A stretch of 64,000 nucleotides of DNA from Thereva unica (Eukaryota > Arthropoda > Insecta > Diptera > Therevidae). The notes below the pieces were generated by a model. The model did not search any database and was not told the origin of the DNA. It worked only from the letters and a program-made list of their open reading frames with translations. This document shows positions 33,930 through 43,742 of the stretch, in pieces (position 1 is the first letter of the stretch; each line of letters opens with the position of its first letter). The position numbers and the translations under genes are program-made. The stretch is taken from positions 179,256,516 to 179,320,515 of the forward strand of contig OX465281.1 in the NCBI GenBank assembly GCA_949987705.1. The letters run 5' to 3'.

Positions 33930-34305
33930 CAGTGCTGTACGTATGTATTTGATACGACTGTACGACGTGCGCAGTGCGATGTCAAATCGAAGTTTGACAG
34001 ACTGGGCTCAGTGCTGTACGTACATATGTTTTTGATACGACTGCACGACGTGCGCAGTGCAATATCACGTCGAAGTTTGACAGACTGGGCTCAGTGCTGT
34101 ACGTATGTTTTTGATACGACTGTACGACGTGCGCAGTGCGATATCAAATCGAAGTTTTACAGACTGGGCTCAGTGCTGTACGTATGGTTTTTGATACGAC
34201 TGCACGACGTACGCAGTGCAATATCACGTCGAAGTTTGACAGACTGGGCTCAGTGCTGTACGTATGTATGTTTTTGATACGACTGTGCGCAGTGCGATAT
34301 CAAGT
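33930..34305. repeat. Tandem array of ~80-bp units, about 5 copies
   Basis: Units begin CAGTGCTGTACGTA at 33930, 34009, 34092, 34171 and 34251 and share TGATACGACTG, GCGCAGTGC and TCGAAGTTTGACAGACTGGG. The last unit is partial. The array sits between the primer site and gag of Gypsy-2. Confidence 0.9.
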
Positions 34306-34391
34306 CTTACGAATGATTTTTGTATATACTTATCCTAAGACTGTTTTCAGTGCTTAGGTTTATTCAATTTCGGGATTCCTTATTGCCACTA

Positions 34392-34402
34392 GTTGGGCGC
34401 CA
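34392..34402 (-). promoter_or_regulatory. Primer binding site of Gypsy-2, tRNA-Lys
   Basis: GTTGGGCGCCA on the plus strand is TGGCGCCCAAC on the coding strand, the same primer site as Gypsy-1. Confidence 0.85.
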
Positions 34403-34684
34403 GTTTATAACACTTAAGTACTTTATTATTAACTTTATTTGTCTACCCTAAGGCTTACAGAATTAGACTTCGCCTTCCACGGCGCGAGCGTCCGTTTTTA
34501 TAATAGCTCACGCACCATGGTAAAGTGGGGATAACAAAAGATACTATACATTCTTTTATATAACAAAATTACATATCAAAGTATTTACTCTACATAAGTT
34601 TCAAAGGTTTCATTACATTAATGTTTTTATGTATATTGTTTCCAGTGGTGGCGTTACCTAACTATTTCCAGTGATGGCGTTACA
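34403..34684 (-). repeat. 5' LTR of Gypsy-2
   Basis: About 282 bp, ending GTGATGGCGTTACA, matching 22700-22869 over its last 170 bp. The inner boundary next to the primer site is uncertain by a few bases. Confidence 0.8.
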
Positions 34685-35504
34685 GTTGTTGTTTCAAATG
34701 ACAACAATATATAGTATTCATACAAATATTTTTAATGAAAATCAGTGCTTTGGTACGGCATGGTAAGGTTGAAAAACCAAAAAAATTCTTGAAAGAAATT
34801 AAAATCATACTCGGTGAAATTTTTCGTTATTAGTGGTTTATTCGTATATGATATCCGTTATAATTGTGATTAAAACTATTGTGGTGTAAAAAAATATTTG
34901 ATTTCATGATTGATTAAGTGTTAATAAAAAATGTCGAGTAACACAAATTACTTAGAATTTGCCAAAGAATATTTGTAACCTTTTTCAGAATTTTTGTTTT
35001 TATTTTTAATTTTTCGAAAATTGACAAAAAAATTTTTTTTTTTAATGGCTCCAATAATTCTGAAAAAAATCACACATATTCTTTGACGAATTCTAAACAT
35101 TTCTTGTTCTATAAAATTTTTTCTTAGGATGCTTTGTTTTCCGGTAAAAACTTGATAAAATTCAATTATTGATAATTTTTTCGACCCACTTTGGCAAAGG
35201 AAGGTTTAGGTTTTTGAAAATTTTACATAAAACAAAATATTTCAGTTTTTGTACAACGAAATAGATGCCACTGTACCCGTTCCAAAAAAACCAAAAACAC
35301 GAATTTTATTCAAGTTTTAATTTTTTTCTCAAAATCCTTGGCCAAAGAAGTGGGCGGATCACCCCAATTTTGTAAAAATCAAAACTCTTGCCACTCAAAA
35401 TCAAAAAGTAGACACTTCAACGAAAATTTTGAGCCCATCTACACATTTGTATCTTAGAACCACAAGTGGTCAGAGCGTGTGGGCGGTTTCACAAAGAATG
35501 ACCC
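34685..35504 (-). mobile_element. Right part and right end of the TIR element begun at 18182
   Basis: The last 85 bp (35420-35504) are the inverted copy of 18182-18266. The rest is AT-rich, non-coding, with a weak inverted pair at about 34950-35005 and 35050-35110 (GAATTTGCCAAAGAATAT and ATTCTTTGACGAATTC). Confidence 0.65.
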
Positions 35505-35841
35505 ATATACATATATATACATATATATGCCACATTTTTTTCAAATTATTAATTATTACTTTTGGTACATTTTTCATATTCTTTTTTATTGTACCAGTGT
35601 TAGGTGGCGTTTAGGCGTTTAAATTTTAGTAAATAATGAGATAAATCTAAGTAGAAAACGTATCAAAAATTGTTTTGTAATTGCCACAGCGGATTTATGA
35701 CTTTGATTGTCATCGCAATGTCGTCAATAGAGTGCAAGGGGTTAATAACTTTTTGATAGCTTTCTGAATGTCCCTCCTCCAAATATTCCTCCCCAGCTAT
35801 AAACATAGAAAATTTTGACACTCAGTTTAAGGTCAGTATAT
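35505..35841. other. Intergenic stretch, no gene seen
   Basis: AT-rich, beginning with TA/CATA simple sequence and ending in TCAGTATAT before the next GGG-type end. No coding or RNA feature recognised. Confidence 0.6.
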
Positions 35842-36774
35842 GGGACATTCCGCGTCAAATCGGACAAAATTTTTCGACCCCCCTCCGTTTTGGCTGAAAC
35901 TTTTCAGGGACTTTGGGCAAGTATTTAAGACTACAAAAAAAAAATTTTAGAATTTTTTCATTAATCTATTGATCAATAAACATTAAATGTGTTTTTTCGG
36001 TATTTTCATGAATTTTGACTTTCTTTTTTGATTTTGGCTCTATATCTTTCGTTGGGTCGATGTTTTTTGATAGGTTTTACATGTTTTCAGGTCAGAGGGG
36101 TTGTTTATAAACAAATTTGCTGAAAAACATAAACATATTTTCGAATGTCAAAAGGTCAAAAAATAGTAAAAAACTTTAAAATTCAATTTCTCAAATACCC
36201 CATCATCGAAATGGACGTTATTGGTCTCAAAATGTTCGGGAGAAGTCACTCTAACACCTCGATAAAAAATCTCCATGGGCTCTCAAAGATTTCAAAAATT
36301 ATGAGTATTTGTTTATAATCATTAATGTTTATTGAACCCTTTGACCTGGATATTTTTGAAACGTCACCAATTTTCACCAAAACTTGTTTATGGGGTTTTT
36401 TTTTTGGTCGCTGTTTACGAATCTGCGGTCAGATTTTCAAAATTCAAAATGGCAGCCAAGATGGCGGACCAAAATTCAAAAAATTAACCTTTTTCCATGA
36501 AACTTAATAAATAAGGGTTTTTTGACTCGTAGATCACGAATCTGACATCAGATTTTTAAAATTTTAAATAGAAAATTAAATATGGCGGACTAAAATGCAA
36601 AAAAATCTGGTTTCAAAATTATCCAGGTCAAAGGCTGGATAAAGTCATCCAGTCGTTAACACATTGCATTCAGAGGTTCATAAAATTGCATGGTTTTTTT
36701 CCGTCCCGGCTTTCACACATAGCCCGAAAATCTAAGTAACGAGTGCATGCAAGGTGCATGTGTTTGTTGTGCAA
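35842..36774. mobile_element. Candidate transposon end plus non-coding repeat sequence
   Basis: GGGACATTCCGCGTCAAATC follows TATAT at 35842 and resembles the other GGG-type ends near TA tracts. A matching right end is not present, so this may be a truncated copy. Inside, CCTTTGACCTGGATA (about 36338) and TATCCAGGTCAAAGG-type sequence (about 36620) form an inverted pair, and AAGATGGCGGAC-type motifs recur at about 36460 and 36570. Confidence 0.4.
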
Positions 36775-37192
36775 AACTTGTAATTGGTTTTCCTATTACA
36801 AAAATAAAAATTTATTTTAATTAAAAGAAAAGATTTAACAGAACTAGAACTTTATTTCACGACGATCAAACTGAAACTGAAAATTATTTAGTACATTACA
36901 AATTAAAAGATCTACAGTTTGGTTTCGAGTTACAAAAATGTGTCTTCTCGAGAAATCAGCATAACGTCGCAGTAATGTGGGAAGAAATCTTGGGGGTCAT
37001 AAGATAAAGTAATTCTTATTAATTAGAAGTAACATGATCAATTCTTGGGATGCAATGTGGGAAGAAATCTGGGGAGTTATAAGATAAAAAATAATTCTTA
37101 TTAACTAAACGTAACATGATCAATAAGATTACTTGGGAATGGATGTAGGAGTTATGATTTCTTCAAGGATTTGGTTACTAGGATATATGACT
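36775..37192 (-). repeat. 3' LTR of the errantivirus (418 bp)
   Basis: Coding-strand start AGTCATATATCC, end CAATTACAAGTT. Env coding reaches slightly into it (stop at 37129). The only difference noticed from the other LTR is GGGAATGG versus GGGAACGG near 37139. Confidence 0.95.
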
Positions 37193-38745
37193 CCCTCTTC
37201 CTCAAGTGTTTTGCTCTCCTGGGCAAAATTATTTTTATTAGCAACTACTTTATTTTTTGTTTCTTTTTTGCAAAATCTAAAAATTATTAATGCGATTAAA
37301 ATCGTAATTATGATTGTAACTAATGATAGATTAGTATAAGTAATAACGATGTTTTGCTGTTTCTCATAATACATTTCTTTAATTTGCTTATAATTCTGTA
37401 TTTGTTTAATGTTTAATTCTTTTAAATCTATTGTTGAATTAACATCTTTAATTTTATTATAAGTAGGTATTACTATATTATGCTTAAATGTTCTTTCTTT
37501 ATTTAAAAATTCTATATTATTGACCATAACGGAGCAATTATTAAATGTTATTAGATAATTTTTATTTAATGAATATTCTATATTATTATAACTGTTTGTA
37601 AGAGTTAAATTTTTCCCATTTTTAATTATAATTAATCCTACGTCTATTTCTATTATTTCTAAACCTGATTTTGTAATTTTCAAACAATTATCATACGATT
37701 TATTTAAAAGACTTGATATACAATCATTAACAGGTCTTAAACTTTTTCTATATCTTTCTTGATCTAGATAGTATGGTTTATTTTCAAAAATTATAATATC
37801 CAAAATTTTAATATCGATTTCTTGATTATTTGAATCTGGAATTGGAACGACTTTGAAGTGAGTAGCTTCTAATTTACTAATTTCCGGGATAAGTAGGATA
37901 AAAAGTAATTTGGGATATGCTAATGCTAAAGAACTTTTAAGCTCTTGTAGTTTGAAGATGTCTATATCATAAGCGTCAATTTCTTCGGGTGTAAGTATTG
38001 ATCTACCCATTATTTGATGTTTAGAGAAAGCAACATTTTCCTGTATTTTTTCAATTTCTTCGTTTAAAAGGTTTATATGAGTCAAGGTTTGTAAATACTG
38101 TAATTGTCGTACTACGTCCCTATTACTGGTATTAACTAGATTTAAGACTTCGTGTATTTCTATGTTGTTTCTTTGTATATTATACCGAAGAGTATTAATA
38201 TTTTCTTGGAGCAAATTATTTATTTTTATCTGATTGTTAGAATTTTCTATGGCACTATGAACATTTTTGTCTGTTATTTTTAAATGTTCCTCAATCTCTA
38301 GCTTGTCATCTTCATTCATAGTACCAAAAATCCATTTTAAGATGGTCCCTCCAACATTAATAAGTGCTCTTTTTTGTCTTAAAGGTATTAATGTTTTAAA
38401 AGTATGTTTTACCTTGTTGAGCTTTCCTGTCAGGGTACTGATAATATTTTCATCTTCTGGTAGGTGAAATAGATCCTTCACTTGACACTCCACCAAGTCA
38501 ATTGTATTTTTAATATCTTTTAAGTCAACTATGTGGATAATTTTATTGTATTTCTCAATAATGGGTATTTTTTCTTGTTGGATTGTAGTACATCCAGCTT
38601 CGGTTTCCAATTTTTCCATGCTAATTAGAGCTTGGTTTGGTTTCGCTAGCGTCATTACTGTTAGCAGCAATAGAGGTATTTTCTGAAAAATATTTAAAGT
38701 TTCTTTTAATGCGAAAAGGGTGGATTTTTTTCTTTTTGTTATCAA
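37129..38745 (-). CDS. env: Envelope protein of the errantivirus
   Basis: A 538-residue open frame. It has a hydrophobic signal-like segment near residues 20-35, then a furin-type site RQKR at about 122-126 followed by the fusion-peptide-like ALINVGGTILKWIFG. Long helical, coiled-coil-like sequence follows. A transmembrane segment at about 475-497 and a short basic tail end the protein. This layout is that of the baculovirus-F-like Env of insect errantiviruses. It overlaps the end of pol and was probably made from a spliced mRNA, so the exact start is uncertain (the open frame's first codon is TTG). The frame is intact here, in contrast to pol. Confidence 0.85.
   Translation of the reverse strand: MITKRKKSTLFALKETLNIFQKIPLLLLTVMTLAKPNQALISMEKLETEAGCTTIQQEKIPIIEKYNKIIHIVDLKDIKNTIDLVECQVKDLFHLPEDENIISTLTGKLNKVKHTFKTLIPLRQKRALINVGGTILKWIFGTMNEDDKLEIEEHLKITDKNVHSAIENSNNQIKINNLLQENINTLRYNIQRNNIEIHEVLNLVNTSNRDVVRQLQYLQTLTHINLLNEEIEKIQENVAFSKHQIMGRSILTPEEIDAYDIDIFKLQELKSSLALAYPKLLFILLIPEISKLEATHFKVVPIPDSNNQEIDIKILDIIIFENKPYYLDQERYRKSLRPVNDCISSLLNKSYDNCLKITKSGLEIIEIDVGLIIIKNGKNLTLTNSYNNIEYSLNKNYLITFNNCSVMVNNIEFLNKERTFKHNIVIPTYNKIKDVNSTIDLKELNIKQIQNYKQIKEMYYEKQQNIVITYTNLSLVTIIITILIALIIFRFCKKETKNKVVANKNNFAQESKTLEEEGVIYPSNQILEEIITPTSIPK
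37193..37203 (-). promoter_or_regulatory. Polypurine tract
   Basis: CCCTCTTCCTC on the plus strand (GAGGAAGAGGG on the coding strand) abuts the 3' LTR. It lies within the env coding region. Confidence 0.75.
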
Positions 38746-38992
38746 TTAGGTTCGCGTTATTTTGTGAGCAATTGATCTTTTTATACCTAGGTAATTCCTT
38801 GTATCTTAACGCTGTTGGATTTTTTATAAGTATTTCATTTGCATTTGGAGCAATAAAGTCTTTCCTATTTTTGTTTAAATTGTCGATAGTTTTATTTTTC
38901 TTTTCTAGAATCTTCCTCTTTATGCTTTCAAGATCAGAAACTTTGCTATTAAGTAAATCTATTGGTCTTACTTCTGTTGTAGAGTGAATTGT
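38621..38992 (-). pseudogene. pol: Integrase C-terminal part of errantivirus pol
   Basis: Continues the integrase after the hAT insertion: coding resumes with TIHSTTEVRPIDLLNS and ends at the stop at 38621-38623, overlapping env. The 8-bp duplicate ATTATTAT at both edges of the hAT element shows the precise point where the frame was cut. Confidence 0.8.
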
Positions 38993-39106
38993 ATTATTAT
39001 TAGTGATGAAACGATTTCGATTACGATTAATCGTAATCGACGATTATCAGTATTTAACGATTAATCGTAATCGTCGATTATCATTGCGATTATTTGTCGA
39101 TTATCT

Positions 39107-39909
39107 GAGGAGTGGGCGAACAAAACGGCACATGTCCATGGTTGGCCGTTTTAAGTTTTTTGACGGAATCGTGTTCATTACACTAAACTGCAACTAATTT
39201 CAATCTCAGAATTCAAAAATCCTTTCATGTAATATTTTTTTGTTAGCAAAGTAACGGTTTCCCTGCAGAAAGGCACATGTCCTACGAATATTCATATTTT
39301 CTAACCATTCGTTAATGTGGATTTTCAAAAGGGCACGTATTTCATACAAAAAAGTTTTTAATCAGCAATGGAAGTTCATTGCACCTCACCTGGGGCTCTA
39401 ATTTCATCGATTTGTATGTGCATCATAAACTGCACTAAAAATGCACTAAAATTTACCTCACTTTTGCCTCCCACGGCCCAAAACAAGCCGTGGGGGCACT
39501 ATGACCCCTTAAAATTTGCGTAACAGACCCTACTGTTAGGAAAAAATACCAGAAAAATATCCCCTTGCCTCTAAGGGGGCCAGGGAGCTCCCTAAAAGGC
39601 TAAAAACAAAAAACATGTCCAGTTGGGTTCCTGCAAAAGGGCACATGTCCATTCAAGGGTTTGACAAAACGGTACATGTCCAGTTGTGTCCCTGCAAAAG
39701 GGCACATGTCCATTTTTGTTTTAATTTTTTCTCTTAAAGTATTAAACATATTTAAAAAAAATTTTTCCGTCTGAATGAGTTCAAATAGTAGCACAACCTA
39801 CCATACTCATAAATAGTTAATGTGATCAGTTCAGAGGCAGAAACAGTTTTTTGCGATTTCTGAACAATTTGCAAAACTGGACATGTGCCGTTTTGTTCGC
39901 CCACTCCTC
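39107..39909. mobile_element. 803-bp TIR element nested in the hAT element
   Basis: GAGGAGTGGGCGAACAAAAC and its inverted copy at the right end form TIRs of about 32 bp; ATCT duplicates flank it (39103-39106, 39910-39913). Inside, variants of GGGCACATGTCCA recur several times (about 39290-39345 and 39615-39715). No coding sequence. Confidence 0.85.
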
Positions 39910-40239
39910 ATCTATGAAAAGTATTTTGAAATTAATTTTGTTTAAATTCTCGTTAACAACCTTTATAAATGCGTCTTATACATAGATTACACCTTTACAT
40001 GATGTATCCGAACGCATTAGGAACTCTCCTTCGACAGCTTAGGGAGCTCCCAGTCCCGTTCGCATAGTTAGCAAACAAGTTTGGTTGGTTTTCTACATTT
40101 TCTGCTCAGAGCACATTAGTACTGGCAAATTTAAACAGTGAAGCTTCTGTTGCTCAGCTCTCCATCAGTAAAACAGTATCTGGGGTATCTGCAAGGATAT
40201 GTTGATGACACAGAAATGAATGAGCCTCTTTTTTTTTAA

Positions 40240-40590
40240 ATTTCAGAAACAACGCGACTATTTATGCTTTTTATATGTAGGTAATCCAGCCACAGAAGAA
40301 GTAGACTCGTGTATCAAATCATCCAACCTACTGCAAGATGCCGACATTTTTCAGTTTTGGGAAATAGGGACGCAATACCCAGGGGTGGTAGCACGTAAGT
40401 TGTTTCAAACGACCTCCTCATGCAAAAATATTTGTAAAACTTGAATTTTTGTATGAAGAGGTCGATTGAAGCAATTTAGGTGCTACCACGCCTGTTTTTG
40501 AAAAATCGCAAAAATATTTGTGTTTAAAGCCTTCCAGTGTCGCATCTAAGAGGTTGCTTTCGATTGCCGGCTTGATTCAGAAGTGTTGTG
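40240..40590 (+). pseudogene. hAT transposase C-terminal (dimerisation) remnant
   Basis: DADIFQFWEIGTQYPGVVAR (about 40338-40397) and, after a 105-bp hairpin insertion, PSSVASKRLLSIAG match the hAT C-terminal pattern of a Trp-rich block followed by a P-x-S...R-x-x-S-x-x-G block. The rest of the transposase is missing. Confidence 0.7.
40385..40489. repeat. 105-bp imperfect hairpin
   Basis: Arms beginning GTGGTAGCAC and ending GTGCTACCAC pair over about 50 nt with roughly eight mismatches. It splits the hAT dimerisation domain and so looks like a minimal MITE. Confidence 0.8.
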
Positions 40591-40779
40591 TTTGCAATAT
40601 TTAAATTGTGAATACTAAATTTTGTAATATTGTGACATATTTCCTTAACTTTGAAATATGCTTTATTTAAAATATACAAAATGTTTCAATAATCGTAATC
40701 GTAATCGTAATCGTCGATTATTGTGGCTGATAATCGTAATCGTTATCGTAATCGCTAAGTGATAATCGTTTCATCACTA

Positions 40780-41496
40780 ATTATTATATATTTCTACAGC
40801 TTTTAAAATTTTGCTTTCGATATCTAAGTCTGGATGTGTCAGATGAAGTATTCTAATGTGTTCGTTTATTGTCCCATGAACCCTTTCAATGTCAGCATTA
40901 CCTGTGTGACTTCGAGGGGAAGTAAAATGTACTTCTATGATTTCTTCTCGACAGAAATTTTTTATATTTAAGCTATCAAATTCGTTATCAAAAATATACT
41001 TTTTGGGTTTACCAAATAAAGAGTTTCTAAGTTTCAATGTCTGAACTATGGTTACACTATTTCTATCGCTTAACTTGGCTACAGATAGGTGTTTAGTGAA
41101 ACGATCTATTGTTGTCAAAAATATTTGCTTTTTTAGATAAAGTACGTCGACATGAACAATTTCATTGGGTTCAGAAAGGGTTTCTGACAAATTATATTTG
41201 TAATGAATAGGATTTCTGTCATATTTACTTAAATTGCAAACCTCGCAATTGTTTATGTATTTACAGATGAAATCCTTTAGTTTGGGAAAATAATATAGGT
41301 TTTTAATTTCAGAAAAATTTTCTAAAATACCTCTGTGGTTTGTGGCTTCATGAATTTGTTTTATTATTTTTATTAACTCATTTTCATCATCTAAATTTAT
41401 TGCTAGCTTACTACATTTAACGAATCTAATTCTAGGTTCATTGCTAAATAGGTTCACTAATATACTTTGCAAAATTGAAAATTCATTGTAATCCAA
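40780..41496 (-). pseudogene. pol: Integrase N-terminal and core of errantivirus pol
   Basis: HHCC finger (HEATNHRG...CEVCNLSK) followed by the catalytic core: Asp in HVDVLYL, Asp in IFDNEFDS and Glu in DIERVHGT. It is shifted one base relative to the RT frame that ends at 41498, and cut at the left by the hAT element. Confidence 0.85.
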
Positions 41497-41497
41497 T

Positions 41498-43270
41498 TCA
41501 GAATATATCCCAGTTGTTCCCTTTTTTATTAATTTTCTTAAAAGATTGTTTAGATAAATTTATATCTTTAAGATTTTCCCGAGATATATAAATTATCCTA
41601 TATTTCTTGAATTTCACTACCAAATCTTCTTGTTTATTTTCAACTAGATGTATTTGAGCAAGATATTTATTAACGATATTATCTACAATTGGGATATGAT
41701 CTCCCAAATTTTCGGCACCACTATGAATCGTAGCTGCGTTACTTTCAATATCCAGATTATTATGTTCATTAATAGAGTTACTGCCTACATTTTCAAGAGT
41801 GTTAATTTCATTTTTATCTACGTTGATCCTGCTCAAAAAGTCTGCTACTTTGTTGTCCTTACCCTTAACAAATTCTATATCGAAATCAAACTCATTTAGT
41901 CTAATCCTCCACCGTTGTAGCTTTGAGTTAGGTTCTTTTAAAGAATGTAACCAAACTAAAGGTTGGTGATCAGTTTTAATTGTAAATTTAACTCCATATA
42001 AATAAGGGCGAAAGTATTTAGTGGCCCATATAATAGAAAGGAGTTCCTTTTCTATAGTGCTGTATTTAATTTCGTGTTCGTTAAGAGTTTGACTTGCGAA
42101 TGATACTGGATGTCCATTTTGCGACAAAACGGCACCAATAGCAAATTGACTCGCATCGGTTGTCAGGGTAAATTTTTGTTTAAAATCGGGATATTTTAAA
42201 ACAGGATCTTTCGTTAATATTTCTTTAAGTTTTTCAAAAGCTTCAATAAACTTTCTATCATTTAGGTAAATTTTCCTGTTCTTCTTTAGGCATTGAGTAA
42301 GTGGTTGGGCAATTTTCGCGTAGTCCTTAATGAACTTGCGATAATAGCCCGTGATACCTAAGAAACTCTTTATTGCCTTCCGATTTTTAGGAAGTTGCAA
42401 TGTTTTAATTACTTTTATCTTACTAGGATTAGGTTTAATACCTTCACTAGTTAAAAGATGTCTTAAATATTCTGATTCTTTCGAAAAAAATGAACATTTA
42501 TCAATCTGTAGTTTCAGATTAAATTCACGAAGTGTTTTGAGGATTTTTTGAATTGCATTTACATGTTCCTGAAGGGAAGTGCTAAAAATAAGTATATCGT
42601 CAAGATATACAACACAATTGACATTGATGTACTCGCGTAGGACATAATTTATCATTCTTTGAAATGTAGCAGGAGCATTTTTTAAGCCAAATGGCATCCT
42701 GACATATTCGTAGTGACCTTGTGGGGTCGAAAACGCGGTCTTTGCCTGATCTTTCTCGTCTACAAGGATTTGGTGAAATCCTTTAGCGAGATCTAATGTC
42801 GAAAAATATTGAGCTCTTCCCAACTTGTCAAAAAGTGACTCTATGTTGGGAATAGGGAATTTGTCGTCTATAGTTATCTCGTTCAATTTTCTATAATCGA
42901 CGACAATCCTCCATTTGTTTTCTCCCGATTGATCTAATTTTTTTGGGACAATCCAAATGGGGGAATTATAAGGTGAATTGCTATGCTTAATTATACCTTG
43001 TTTTAACATGTCTGTTATTTGTTTTTCCACTTCTTGTTCGTGGATTTTAGGGAATCTGTAAATCTTTGAGTATACTGGCAAATTATGCTTCGTAATAATT
43101 TGATGTTTAATGCAAGTAATATTAGTTAATTTTTGTCCTTCTTGATAAAATAAATCTTTGTTTTCTACAATAATTTTCTTTAAAGCATGAAACTCTTCTT
43201 TACTAAGATTATCCGTTTTTGGTAGATCGAGAACATTTACATTATTTAAATCTAAAGAATATAAACCGTC
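41498..43270 (-). pseudogene. pol: Reverse transcriptase and RNase H of errantivirus pol
   Basis: Open from about 43270 to 41498. RT blocks: [43 protein letters not shown] and catalytic [10 protein letters not shown] (about residue 160 counted from 43081). RNase H: TLTTDASQFAIGAVLSQ and EKELLSIIWATKYF. Upstream the frame is broken from protease by a 107-bp tandem duplication, downstream by a one-base shift into integrase. Confidence 0.85.
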
Positions 43271-43486
43271 GATATTATCAAAAGAGCAAAAACTTTTAAA
43301 CTTAATTATTTTATTCCTAATTTTTACATGATCCTTTTCTAGATCTATTTTTGCACCTACTGGTTTCAGTACATTTCGATATTATCAAAAGAGCAAAAAC
43401 TTTTAAACTTAATTATTTTATTCCTAATTTTTACATGATCCTTTTCTAGATCTATTTTTGCACCTACTGGTTTCAGTACATTTCGA
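43270..43486. repeat. 107-bp tandem duplication in the protease-RT linker
   Basis: The block from CGATATTATCAAAAGAGC at 43270 recurs at 43377. As 107 is not divisible by three, it shifts the frame and makes the protease frame stop. The inverted copy at 45285-46195 carries the same duplication. Confidence 0.9.
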
Positions 43487-43707
43487 CCTAATATAGCTTG
43501 ATATTTTTTATTATCTAAATCCATTATTTTCCAACTCATCGTAGCGTTGAGGTTAAATTCTTTAGGAACTTCCGTTATTATTTCATGGGTTATTTCTCCT
43601 TTGCCTAACACTGTTATAATTTCGATTGGTTTCGGTAATTCAAGACGTTTTATATTGGGGAACATTCTACTATCTATTACAGAAGTAGAAGATCCGCTAT
43701 CAAGCAA
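43366..43707 (-). pseudogene. pol: Protease of errantivirus pol
   Basis: Retroviral aspartic protease with the active site LLDSGSSTSVID at the start of this piece and the flap/ILGRNVL block near the end. The frame ends in the tandem duplication instead of continuing to RT. Confidence 0.75.
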
Positions 43708-43742
43708 GCAGGTTAATTTTTTATTAAAAATTGTAAATTCAA

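Larger units (their letters stand above)
22700..34684 (-). mobile_element. Old Gypsy-type element (Gypsy-2), split by Gypsy-3
   Basis: Minus-strand element. LTR sequence at 22700-22869 (left part lost in the gap) matches 34515-34684 at roughly 90 percent with several indels. A polypyrimidine stretch at 22870-22880 (polypurine on the coding strand) follows the 3' LTR. The tRNA-Lys primer site is at 34392-34402. Gag is at 31836-32791 and pol at 22885-26630, separated by the inserted Gypsy-3 with TSD CATA. Pol has many frameshifts, consistent with age. Confidence 0.9.
39001..40779 (+). mobile_element. hAT element, non-autonomous, inserted in errantivirus integrase
   Basis: Ends TAGTGATGAAACGAT and ATCGTTTCATCACTA are inverted repeats. 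The 8-bp target duplication ATTATTAT (38993-39000, 40780-40787) is diagnostic for hAT. Many CGATTA/TAATCG repeats fill the subterminal zones. A remnant of a hAT dimerisation domain lies at 40240-40590. It contains a nested 803-bp element and a 105-bp hairpin. Confidence 0.9.
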
